Below, piece after piece: positions 7,114-14,311 of a stretch of DNA of 14,311 bases. The stretch's first letter is position 1; every line of letters begins with the position of its first letter. Source of the DNA: UBA7236 sp964638865 (lineage in GTDB: Bacteria; Bacteroidota; Bacteroidia; Chitinophagales; BACL12); assembly GCA_964638865.1 (NCBI GenBank), contig CAZXBG010000109.1, forward strand, positions 1-14,311, written 5' to 3'. The translations under genes were made by a program, and so were the position numbers. The notes under the pieces are model-generated. The model saw only the letters and a list, made by a program, of their open reading frames with translations, searched no databases and was not told where the DNA came from.

Positions 7114-10100
7114 ATGAAAAAAATTCAAATCAGCCTAATTCTCCCCATTTTTGTTTTATTTTTATTTACCTCCAGAACAGAAGCCCAAACATATACTATT
7201 GGCGCTGATAATGGCACAAATGGAGCTATGGTATATCCGTCACCGTTTGGTGATTACTATAAGAATATGCGCACCCAGCATTTATACCTGGCTTCAGAAC
7301 TAACGGCAGCAGGAATGACCGCTGGATTTATTTCTGAGATTAGCTGGGATGTAATTACGCTTCCGGCGTCGGTTGATGTAACAGAAGGATACACCATTAA
7401 ATTGTTGACCTCCGGTATTGCCTCTCTTGGATTAACCACATGGGAACCGGGAGCAACAACTGTTTGGGGACCAACGGATTACACTCCGGTAGCCGGCATT
7501 AATAATTTTGTATTAGACATTCCTTTTTTCTGGGACGGAGCAAGTAATGTTATTGTTGAAATTTGTGGTGGAAATCCCGCAGGTGTATTTACCAAAAATG
7601 CGCGAGTAACCTGGACCGGACCTTTAGGATTTAACGGATCTCACACTCATATCAGCGATTTTGAACTACTTTGTGGGTATACAGGTCCGCTATATTATGA
7701 AGCTTCACCAGGGGGGCCTGATTACAGACCTCAGGTTTCTTTTGTAGTTAGTGCTGCATCCAATTGTGCCGTTCTTCCGTCAATTGGCCCAGCTTCCTCC
7801 ACTTTAACCGATGTGTGTATAGGTGAAAGTTTTACACTTTCAATTGCTCCTGTGGTTGCATTGGGAATTACTTATCAGTGGGCAAGATCCTCTGACGGAA
7901 TTGCCTATTCCAATATAACAGGTGCAGTTAGTTCTACTTATACAACAACACAAACAAGCACCTATTATTATAAATGTAAGGTTACCTGCACCTTCAGTGG
8001 CGATATTGAGGTTTCTGACGCCGTATTAGTTACACAAAGCGATCCACTTACCTGTTTTTGTATTCCAACCTATACCACCGGAACAACTTTCGGTGATTAT
8101 GTTAGTCATGTTGAATTGGAGGATATAGATAATGTTACCGGAGCTTTACCTGCACCATTTTATAATTATTACACAGGGGTTTCAACAGATCTTATAGAAT
8201 TGACAACTTATACCATCCAAATTTCAGTTGGTACTTATATATCAAATAATGGAGTTGCTGCCTGGATAGATTATAACCAGGACGGAACATTTGGAGTTGG
8301 TGAAAAACTAGGAGAAGTGACAGGACTTGCAGCTTTTGCTACGGGCAATATCAACTTTACCGTGCCAGTTACTGCACTCTCCGGCCTAACGAGATTGCGA
8401 GTTAGGGAAGTTTGGAATACAGTTGGCATAACAGCATGTGAAACTTATGGATATGGCGAAACAGAGGATTATGACGTAGTAATTGAGGCTGCAGTAGCAC
8501 CTCTAGCAGCATTCTCTTTTACCGGTGAGCCTGTTGTAAATTTTACCGATCTATCTACTGGTCCCCCTACATCCTGGGCATGGAATTTTGATGATGGCGG
8601 AACTTCCACCTTACAAAATCCTGTTCATACCTATACACTAAATGGCACTTATAATGTTTGTTTAACTTCCACGAATGGCATTGGATCAAATACCGTTTGT
8701 CAGAATGTTATTATTGACTCTTACCTTGCTCCGGTTTCTACCTTTGCATATTCAGGTGATCCTACAGTTACTTTTGATGACAACTCCACTAATTTACCAA
8801 CCTCCTGGTCATGGAATTTTGGTGACGGGGGAACTTCCTTACTTCAAAATCCCGTGCATACCTATATAACAAACGGAGTGTTTAACGTTTGCCTTATTGC
8901 TGCAAATGCAACAGGTGAGGATATTTCCTGTCAGAATGTTACAATTGATTCTTATTTAGCACCATTAGCATCGTTCACACATTCAGGTGATCCAATAGTT
9001 ACATTTGACGATAACTCTACTAATAGTCCAACCTCCTGGTTCTGGTATTTTGATGATGGGTCCACCTCAACTTTGGCAAACCCCGTTCATACTTATGCCG
9101 AGAACGGCACCTATAATGTTTGTTTAACAGCTACCAATGGAGTTGGATCAAATACAGTGTGTCAAAATGTGGTAATTGATTCTTACTTGTCACCTTTAGC
9201 TGATTTTTCCTACACGGGCGATCCAAACGTTGTATTTACTGATCTTTCCACAAATAGCCCTACCACTTGGTCATGGGATTTTGGTGATGGAGGAACTTCG
9301 TCGCTCGAAAATCCTTCCCATACCTATGCTTTAAATGGAACCTTCAATGTGTGCCTTACCGCTTCCAATCTTGTTGGCTCCAGTACACATTGTGAGGATG
9401 TTGTTATAGATTCTTACATCTATATTCCGGTAGCCGATTTCAGTAATTCGGGTGATCCGTTTTTAAGTTTTACCGATCTTTCCACAAACATTCCTGATTC
9501 TTGGAGTTGGAATTTTGATGATGGTGGAACCTCAACGCTTCAGAATCCAACACATAATTATATAGCTGATGGCGTTTATAATGTATGTTTAACAGCATCA
9601 AATGCTGCGGGTGCAGATACCTATTGTAAAAATGTAACAATAAGTACTTACCCATCTCCTATCGCTTCCTTTATTTTCAGTGGGGACCCTAACGTAACAT
9701 TTGCCGATCTAACAACTAATGATCCATATGCCTGGGCATGGGATTTTGATGATGGAGCAATCAGTTCCATTCAAAATCCAGTTCATTTCTTTGCCGCAAA
9801 CGGAACCTATAACGTATGTCTTGTAGCAACGGCAGCCGGTGGATCTGACACCTATTGTGCCGATGTTGTAATTACAACTTTAGGTTCAGCTCCGGTAACT
9901 GAATTTACCTGGACGCTTACCGGACTTACTTTGTTTTTTACTGATATTTCTACAAACGAACCTACGGATTGGTTGTGGCAATTTGGTGATGGCGCAATTT
10001 CAGGATTACAGAATCCATCCCATAGTTATGCATTACCGGGAGAATATAATATTTGTTTGACTGCAATAAATGATTATGGAAGTATGGATAAATGTGAGAT

Positions 10101-10389
10101 CATTAATGTGAGTCAGGTTGGTATTTTATCTTCTAATGCCGAATCTCTGAATCTTTATCCTAACCCTGTTACCGATCAAACCACTGTGGTAATGCCTGAA
10201 ACGCTTGTTGACTTGAAGGGAATTACACTTTATAATTCGTTAGGTGAACAAATTAATACGAGTGGATTGATATCTAATTTAACCAGTACAACAATACAGA
10301 TCAATACCAAATCGTTGCCGGCAGGAACTTATTCTATTAAGTTTGCAAATGGCACAAAATTGTATGTAGGACAATTTGTTAAACTATAA
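7114..10389 (+). CDS. GEVED and 7x PKD-domain surface protein with T9SS sorting domain
   Basis: A 1091-residue exported protein. Signal peptide 1-24 (cleavage near RTEA/Q). An N-terminal beta-sandwich, about 28-213, resembles modules that often open T9SS proteins. An Ig-like section covers about 220-308. A GEVED domain spans about 315-458, with WIDYNQDG (384-391) and GETEDYDV (448-455). Seven PKD domains follow at 462-537, 539-614, 616-691, 693-768, 770-846, 848-923 and 925-1001. The last 85 residues (LYPNPVTD, then SLPAGTYSIKF) form a T9SS type A tail, which directs outer-membrane translocation and is normally cleaved. Every PKD has the W-x-W-x-F-x-DG core and a cysteine pair with 12 residues between. 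No catalytic domain is visible, so adhesion or matrix building is the likeliest role; this is inference. It is monocistronic with its own terminator downstream. Confidence 0.9.
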   Translation: MKKIQISLILPIFVLFLFTSRTEAQTYTIGADNGTNGAMVYPSPFGDYYKNMRTQHLYLASELTAAGMTAGFISEISWDVITLPASVDVTEGYTIKLLTSGIASLGLTTWEPGATTVWGPTDYTPVAGINNFVLDIPFFWDGASNVIVEICGGNPAGVFTKNARVTWTGPLGFNGSHTHISDFELLCGYTGPLYYEASPGGPDYRPQVSFVVSAASNCAVLPSIGPASSTLTDVCIGESFTLSIAPVVALGITYQWARSSDGIAYSNITGAVSSTYTTTQTSTYYYKCKVTCTFSGDIEVSDAVLVTQSDPLTCFCIPTYTTGTTFGDYVSHVELEDIDNVTGALPAPFYNYYTGVSTDLIELTTYTIQISVGTYISNNGVAAWIDYNQDGTFGVGEKLGEVTGLAAFATGNINFTVPVTALSGLTRLRVREVWNTVGITACETYGYGETEDYDVVIEAAVAPLAAFSFTGEPVVNFTDLSTGPPTSWAWNFDDGGTSTLQNPVHTYTLNGTYNVCLTSTNGIGSNTVCQNVIIDSYLAPVSTFAYSGDPTVTFDDNSTNLPTSWSWNFGDGGTSLLQNPVHTYITNGVFNVCLIAANATGEDISCQNVTIDSYLAPLASFTHSGDPIVTFDDNSTNSPTSWFWYFDDGSTSTLANPVHTYAENGTYNVCLTATNGVGSNTVCQNVVIDSYLSPLADFSYTGDPNVVFTDLSTNSPTTWSWDFGDGGTSSLENPSHTYALNGTFNVCLTASNLVGSSTHCEDVVIDSYIYIPVADFSNSGDPFLSFTDLSTNIPDSWSWNFDDGGTSTLQNPTHNYIADGVYNVCLTASNAAGADTYCKNVTISTYPSPIASFIFSGDPNVTFADLTTNDPYAWAWDFDDGAISSIQNPVHFFAANGTYNVCLVATAAGGSDTYCADVVITTLGSAPVTEFTWTLTGLTLFFTDISTNEPTDWLWQFGDGAISGLQNPSHSYALPGEYNICLTAINDYGSMDKCEIINVSQVGILSSNAESLNLYPNPVTDQTTVVMPETLVDLKGITLYNSLGEQINTSGLISNLTSTTIQINTKSLPAGTYSIKFANGTKLYVGQFVKL
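8497..10116 (+). repeat. Seven tandem PKD-coding repeats, about 231-bp period
   Basis: Units begin near 8497, 8728, 8959, 9190, 9421, 9655 and 9886. The first six are close relatives, sharing (S/T)G(D/E)P, then the WxWxFxDG core, then NVCL and a second Cys. The seventh is divergent: it lacks SGDP and carries GAISG(L/I)QN, as does the final PKD of the other gene. Cysteine pairs, by residue: 516/529, 593/606, 670/683, 747/760, 825/838, 902/915 and 981/994. Confidence 0.85.
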
Positions 10390-10436
10390 ATTTTCGGGAT
10401 TTATCAATATCTGAAAATAATTACCATACTAATTTT

Positions 10437-10472
10437 AAAAAATGCTGCATTTAAAATGCAGCATTTTTTTTT
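10437..10472 (+). terminator. Strong rho-independent terminator after the GEVED/PKD gene
   Basis: The core atgctgcattt (10442-10452) pairs with aaatgcagcat (10454-10464), and flanking A and T runs extend the stem to 10437/10469. The innermost A/T pairs would open to form a normal loop. The right arm ends in nine T residues (10464-10472). It begins about 48 bases after the stop at 10389. Because an A-run precedes the stem, it could also work on the minus strand. Confidence 0.88.
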
Positions 10473-10853
10473 GCGGTTTTTAGAATTAAATAATCAACAA
10501 TAGTATATTACCATTTTGGTATATTATATAAAAATCAAAAAAATATTTTCATACAAGCATATTATGTGACACATAAAATAATTTCGTGTTTTAATTAAAC
10601 ACCTTCCATTGTATGATTTAAAATGTTTTATCGCTTCATTTTCATTCAAATACTATTTTTTTTTACCCTGCAGGATTATTTTTAGCAAAAAATCCATCTT
10701 TAATTTTACTACGCCGTTTGATTATATTCACAAGATCGCCGATGAAATTTCGGATATTGTGACAATTTCTATCCCTATAATATTTACCCAATTTTGAAAT
10801 ATTAATAATTATACGTATTCTTATATCAGGAATGAATCCAAAAAAATAAGCAT
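10473..10853. other. AT-rich leader region without a supported gene
   Basis: About 380 bases between the terminator and the BNR/PKD gene. Short open frames exist on both strands (about 62 and 69 codons), but they have low-complexity, AT-driven composition, no recognisable motif and no start context, and one of them overlaps the downstream gene start. I see no RNA gene or riboswitch. A weak promoter candidate lies at 10766-10796. Confidence 0.55.
10766..10796 (+). promoter_or_regulatory. Weak candidate promoter for the BNR/PKD gene
   Basis: CAATTTTG (10789-10796) matches TAnnTTTG with one mismatch, and TTTC (10766-10769) is a one-mismatch -33 element 19 bases upstream. The predicted start near 10803 gives a leader of about 50 bases before the ATG at 10854. 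Confidence 0.25.
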
Positions 10854-13800
10854 ATGAAAAAGATTTTTTCAAGCATTATATTGATCACTCTCCTCAATAT
10901 AACATTTTCACAAATTCCACTCACGATAGGCACCACTACGTACGATTATCAAACCTATGGATCTAGCAACAACCATTTGATTGCTTACCCCGATGGAAAG
11001 ATAACTGCAGCATGGATGGGCTCCAGCACATTTACGCCTTCCTTTACCAATCTCGGAACCTACTACAATCACTTCAACGGAGTTTCCTGGGGTTCATTTC
11101 CTACATCGAGACTTGAAACCGCAAAAACTTACTCCACAGAAATAATCACTGTAATGAGCCATGAAGTAGTTGTTGCAGATGATGTTTCGAGGGTTTTATT
11201 GTTTAAAAACACAACTATTGGCGGAACATCCTGGTCTGAAACAGGCGGATCCGACGTTATTGATGGATGGTATCCGATGGCATATTGTCCGGAAGGAACA
11301 GATGATATTTATGTAGTAGCTATGAAGCCCAGTCAGGAGGATTTGTTGTTTTCAAGATCGGATGATGGAGGGGAAACCTGGGCAATTTTAGAATATGCGC
11401 TCCCAAATACTACGGAAGCTTGGGGATGCGACCTGATTTTACCGGATTGTTATCAGGTTGTAGTTTATGGAAATGATGTATATGTGCTTTATGGAAGTCT
11501 TGTTTCGGATCTTATTCTTATGCATTCCGGAAATAAAGGTTTGACCTGGGATGCAAGTCCTACGGTACTTTTAAATTTTCCTATCGATAATTATGTTGCC
11601 GGTCCGGGAGAAACTACCGATTGGGATGGAGATGGCGATTATGATTGGGTGGATACGAACGACGGAAGGCATGAAATGATAATTACGGATGATGGCACCG
11701 TTCATGTTTTTGCAGGAAGGATGCAAATTAGAGATGTTGCAGGTGTTACCGGATTTTATTACGATTTTTTAAAGGCGGGAATTTACCATTGGAAGACCGG
11801 AGACGTTGCAGCAACCTTACATGAAGAATTTGTAATTGACTGGGATGGTGATGGCGACCCATTTAGCGGAATAACCGATAATCTTGATGCCTACAATTGG
11901 GAAAGTTTCACCTTTATGCCAACTGCATCCTATGACGAAGATATAGACAGAATTTATATGTCGTATATGATGCCTGTGGAGGGAGAAATTTCCGCCAGCG
12001 ATCAAAATTACTCCGATCTTTTTGGCACTTATTCTGATGATGGAGGAGACACTTGGTCGGCGCCAATCAACCTTACTTATTCCGCATTTTTGGGCAAAGA
12101 AAATGCATATCCAAGCGCAAGTCCCAACACGGTAGATAATAAATTTCATGTGATGTGGTTACAGGACAATGAACCAGGAACCTCACAAGATCCGGCACCC
12201 GGTGACGATGATATTTTAACTAACAATATGAAATATGTTGCCTGGGAGGAAACCCGGTTTGAACCTTATAACCCAACGGTTGATTTTACCTTCACTTTAA
12301 GTCCCGGATTTACTGCAACTTTTACCAATCTTTCGGTAGATGCCGAAGATTATCTATGGGATTTTGGAGATGGATTTACTTCCACCGCATTAAACCCAAC
12401 ACATACTTATGCTGCTGGAACCTATGAGGTGTGTCTTACCGGATACAATCACTATGGTGAAGCAACAGTTTGCCAAACTGTAGTAGCCATAAATGAACCT
12501 GTTGCCGATTTTATTTCTTTTGGCGACCCGGATGTTTCTTTTGTTGATCTTTCTACAGGAGATCCTGATACCTGGTATTGGAATTTTGGAGATGGTTTTA
12601 CCAGTACCCTTTCAGATCCGGTGCATACCTATTTAACAAATGGAACATTTACGGTCTGTCTTACCGTTTCCAATATGGCCGGTTCTGATACCTATTGTGC
12701 TAATGTTACTATCGATAGTTATTTGTCGCCAACCGCTTATTTTATTCATTCAGGTGATCCAATTGTCACTTTTACTGATCTTTCCACGGGCGGACCAACT
12801 TCCTGGTTTTGGGATTTTGATGATGGATTTACTTCCACACTGCAAAACCCGTTACATACTTACACCGTTAACGGTACCTATAATGTTTGCCTCACTGCAA
12901 CAAATGGAGTGGGCTCCAATACCACATGTCAGGATGTTGTAATATCAAGTTATACCGCTCCGGTTGCCAATTTTTCGCATACAGGAGATCCATTTGTAAC
13001 ATTTACCGATCTTTCCACCAACGAACCTGATGCATGGTTCTGGGATTTCGGCGATGGAATTACCTCAACACTGGAAAACCCAACGCACAACTTTGCTGAA
13101 AATGGCACTTATGCAGTATGTCTTACAGTAACCAACGATATTGGTTCAGATACCTATTGTGAAAATATCGTAATTGATGGTTATGCTCCGCTAAATGCAC
13201 TTTTTTCCTTTAGTGGCGATCCGGATGTAAGTTTTACAGATTTGTCCACTGGAAGCCCAACTTCCTGGTCTTGGGATTTTGATGATGGCGATTTCAGCGC
13301 TTTACAAAACCCAGATCACACTTTTGTGGGAGATGGAACCTATAATGTTTGTTTAACTGTTGAGGGACCGGGAGGCAGCGATGAGAGTTGCCTGAATGTG
13401 ATCATTAATAATGGCGAATCGGCTCCAATTGCAGGATTTACTTATGAAATTACAGGTGCATTAACGGTATCATTTACCGACATTTCTATTAACGAACCAA
13501 CAGATTGGGTTTGGGATTTTGGAGATGGAGCAATTTCCGGCATTCAAAATACTGCGCATACCTATGCAATTGTTGGAAGCTATAATGTGTGTCTCACAGC
13601 ATCTAATGCAGCAGGAAATAATACGTATTGCAAAGTAATTGACCTGTCAAATGCAATTGATAATATTACAATTAATGCAATAAAAATTTATCCGAATCCG
13701 ACGAGTGATATTATCTATATTGATATTGATTTAATAGCGGAAAATTATATTTTGGAATTATATAATACCGTTGGACAAAAAATTGAATTGAATTATTCTG

Positions 13801-13907
13801 GTAATAATAATATTATTCAGATGAATGTGAAGGAATTACCTGCGGGGAATTATTATATAAAAATTATTGGGGCAGGGATGGAGTATAATGGAACCTTTGT
13901 GAGGTAG
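10854..13907 (+). CDS. BNR/Asp-box and 6x PKD-domain surface protein with T9SS sorting domain
   Basis: A 1017-residue exported protein. Signal peptide 1-19 (cleavage before QIPL). Residues about 20-470 look like a sialidase-type beta-propeller, with three Asp boxes: SDDGGETW (169-176), SGNKGLTW (225-232) and SDDGGDTW (394-401). Two acidic DWDGDGD segments (256-262, 329-335) resemble calcium-binding DxDGD loops. I see no FRIP-like motif or clear arginine triad, so sialidase activity should not be assumed. Six PKD domains begin near residues 475, 549, 626, 702, 779 and 857, each with a cysteine pair 13 residues apart. The T9SS type A tail (about 935-1017) contains IYPNPTSD and ELPAGNYYIKI. The C-terminal half is paralogous to that of the upstream GEVED/PKD gene. 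The strong terminator between the two genes and the 464-base gap argue for separate transcription. The role is unknown; glycan binding or adhesion is plausible. Confidence 0.9.
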   Translation: MKKIFSSIILITLLNITFSQIPLTIGTTTYDYQTYGSSNNHLIAYPDGKITAAWMGSSTFTPSFTNLGTYYNHFNGVSWGSFPTSRLETAKTYSTEIITVMSHEVVVADDVSRVLLFKNTTIGGTSWSETGGSDVIDGWYPMAYCPEGTDDIYVVAMKPSQEDLLFSRSDDGGETWAILEYALPNTTEAWGCDLILPDCYQVVVYGNDVYVLYGSLVSDLILMHSGNKGLTWDASPTVLLNFPIDNYVAGPGETTDWDGDGDYDWVDTNDGRHEMIITDDGTVHVFAGRMQIRDVAGVTGFYYDFLKAGIYHWKTGDVAATLHEEFVIDWDGDGDPFSGITDNLDAYNWESFTFMPTASYDEDIDRIYMSYMMPVEGEISASDQNYSDLFGTYSDDGGDTWSAPINLTYSAFLGKENAYPSASPNTVDNKFHVMWLQDNEPGTSQDPAPGDDDILTNNMKYVAWEETRFEPYNPTVDFTFTLSPGFTATFTNLSVDAEDYLWDFGDGFTSTALNPTHTYAAGTYEVCLTGYNHYGEATVCQTVVAINEPVADFISFGDPDVSFVDLSTGDPDTWYWNFGDGFTSTLSDPVHTYLTNGTFTVCLTVSNMAGSDTYCANVTIDSYLSPTAYFIHSGDPIVTFTDLSTGGPTSWFWDFDDGFTSTLQNPLHTYTVNGTYNVCLTATNGVGSNTTCQDVVISSYTAPVANFSHTGDPFVTFTDLSTNEPDAWFWDFGDGITSTLENPTHNFAENGTYAVCLTVTNDIGSDTYCENIVIDGYAPLNALFSFSGDPDVSFTDLSTGSPTSWSWDFDDGDFSALQNPDHTFVGDGTYNVCLTVEGPGGSDESCLNVIINNGESAPIAGFTYEITGALTVSFTDISINEPTDWVWDFGDGAISGIQNTAHTYAIVGSYNVCLTASNAAGNNTYCKVIDLSNAIDNITINAIKIYPNPTSDIIYIDIDLIAENYILELYNTVGQKIELNYSGNNNIIQMNVKELPAGNYYIKIIGAGMEYNGTFVR
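12276..13652 (+). repeat. Six tandem PKD-coding repeats
   Basis: Units begin near 12276, 12498, 12729, 12957, 13188 and 13422, so the period is about 222-234 bp. Cysteine pairs by residue: 527/540, 602/615, 679/692, 756/769, 833/846 and 913/926. The first unit is short and divergent, and the last resembles the final PKD of the neighbouring gene (EPTDW, then FGDGAISG). The middle units resemble the inner units of that gene. Confidence 0.85.
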
Positions 13908-13948
13908 GGAGAGGCCTGGCAAATAATAAAATTACCCATTATACAAAT

Positions 13949-14027
13949 GGTTTATCAGATTCTTGCATTCGTGGCTTTTATTATCCGTATTTTGTATAAA
14001 AAAAGTTGCCACGAATGAACAGCCAAA
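13949..14027. repeat. Palindromic repeat, copy 1 (shortened)
   Basis: Starts ggtttatcagattcttgcat and ends gccacgaatgaacagccaaa. The stem is reduced to cattcgtggc (13966-13975) with gccacgaatg (14008-14017). Compared with copies 2 and 3 it lacks one 8-base cacgaatg unit in the right arm and has T instead of G in the left arm (gattcttgc versus gattcgtgc). The loop keeps atccgta and an A-run followed by gtt. Confidence 0.8.
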
Positions 14028-14080
14028 ATTATGGAGTGTTTTTGAGGCGAAATTATTAAGTCAATTTTCAAATAAAATTT

Positions 14081-14189
14081 GGTTTATCAGATTCGTGCAT
14101 TCGTGGCTAATTTTTTTCATCCGTATTGTGGACAAAAAAAAAGTTGCCACGAATGCACGAATGAACAGCCAAAGGGACGGGTTGTTTAA
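14081..14189. repeat. Palindromic repeat, copy 2
   Basis: Shares its left flank (ggtttatcagatt) with copy 1 and its right flank (aacagccaaagggacgggtt) with copy 3. The stem is 17 bp and perfect: attcgtgcattcgtggc (14091-14107) with gccacgaatgcacgaat (14146-14162). A T-run and an A-run inside the loop can extend pairing. Confidence 0.88.
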
Positions 14190-14211
14190 ATTAGGAAATT
14201 TATTTACTCTT

Positions 14212-14311
14212 TTCATTCGTGCATTCGTGGCTAATTTTTTCATCCGTATTGTGGACAAAAAAAAGTTGCCACGAATGCACGAATGAACAGCCAAAGGGAC
14301 GGGTTGTTTAA
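14212..14311. repeat. Palindromic repeat, copy 3, at the window edge
   Basis: The stem is 20 bp and perfect: ttcattcgtgcattcgtggc (14212-14231) with gccacgaatgcacgaatgaa (14268-14287), around a 36-base loop. From ctaattttttcatccgtatt onward it is nearly identical to copy 2, differing in homopolymer length, through gggacgggttgtttaa at the last base. The array may continue beyond the window. Open frames read through it are by-products of the repeat. Confidence 0.88.

Noticed and set aside
10609..10872. Short frames on both strands in the 10473-10853 gap
   Set aside because: Phe/Ile/Lys-rich translations typical of AT-rich noncoding DNA, no motif or start context, and one overlaps the start of the BNR/PKD gene.
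10854..12263. Calling the BNR domain a sialidase
   Set aside because: Asp boxes are structural and occur in many propellers; the catalytic motifs are not visible.
8497..13652. Recent gene conversion between the two PKD arrays
   Set aside because: Protein-level near identity is accompanied by many synonymous differences, which fits old duplication under selection.
13963..14294. Open reading frames on both strands through the terminal region (about 107 and 77 codons)
   Set aside because: They arise from the palindromic repeat being open in several frames. The translations repeat the same segments and resemble no protein family.
13949..14311. CRISPR array
   Set aside because: There are only three units, the repeats are much longer than CRISPR repeats, the intervening sequence is mostly conserved rather than unique, and no cas gene is present.

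Overview
The window looks like chromosomal DNA from a member of the Bacteroidota. It is AT-rich, and three large secreted proteins end in type IX secretion system (T9SS) C-terminal sorting domains. Start codons have no clear Shine-Dalgarno sequence, and several upstream regions carry matches to the Bacteroidota promoter elements (TTTG about 20 bases before TAnnTTTG). The mix of CotH/LTD, GEVED and PKD-rich surface proteins suits an environmental Bacteroidota of the Chitinophagales/Saprospirales/Flavobacteriales type; the order cannot be fixed from this sequence.

Layout. (1) 1-600, plus: the 3' part of a strictosidine-synthase/APMAP-like beta-propeller gene, cut by the window edge and broken by an apparent one-base frameshift near 91. 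A 13-bp perfect hairpin at 645-675 separates it from the next, convergent gene. (2) 684-4676, minus: a 1330-residue secreted protein with lamin-tail domains, a CotH kinase domain and a T9SS tail. (3) 4677-4801: a compact divergent promoter region. (4) 4802-6139, plus: an RsmF-type rRNA m5C methyltransferase. (5) 6141-6569, minus: a small secreted TonB-C-domain protein whose stop codon lies one base from that of the methyltransferase. (6) 6570-7113: a gene-free AT-rich region. (7) 7114-10389, plus: a 1091-residue protein with GEVED, seven PKD domains and a T9SS tail, followed by a strong intrinsic terminator. (8) 10854-13907, plus: a 1017-residue BNR/Asp-box protein with six PKD domains and a T9SS tail. 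(9) 13949-14311: three tandem copies of a palindromic noncoding repeat running to the window edge.

How the genes relate. The methyltransferase is the only clear housekeeping gene. The three giant proteins are probably exported across the outer membrane by a T9SS encoded elsewhere and then anchored to the surface or released. The two PKD proteins are paralogous in their C-terminal halves; all 13 PKD units carry the same cysteine pair with 12 residues between. I see no defence island, phage, integron, CRISPR array or biosynthetic cluster, and no good case for a new multi-gene system. The best leads are the terminal palindromic repeat array, the cysteine-paired PKD ladder, the CotH/LTD architecture and the frameshift at the left edge.
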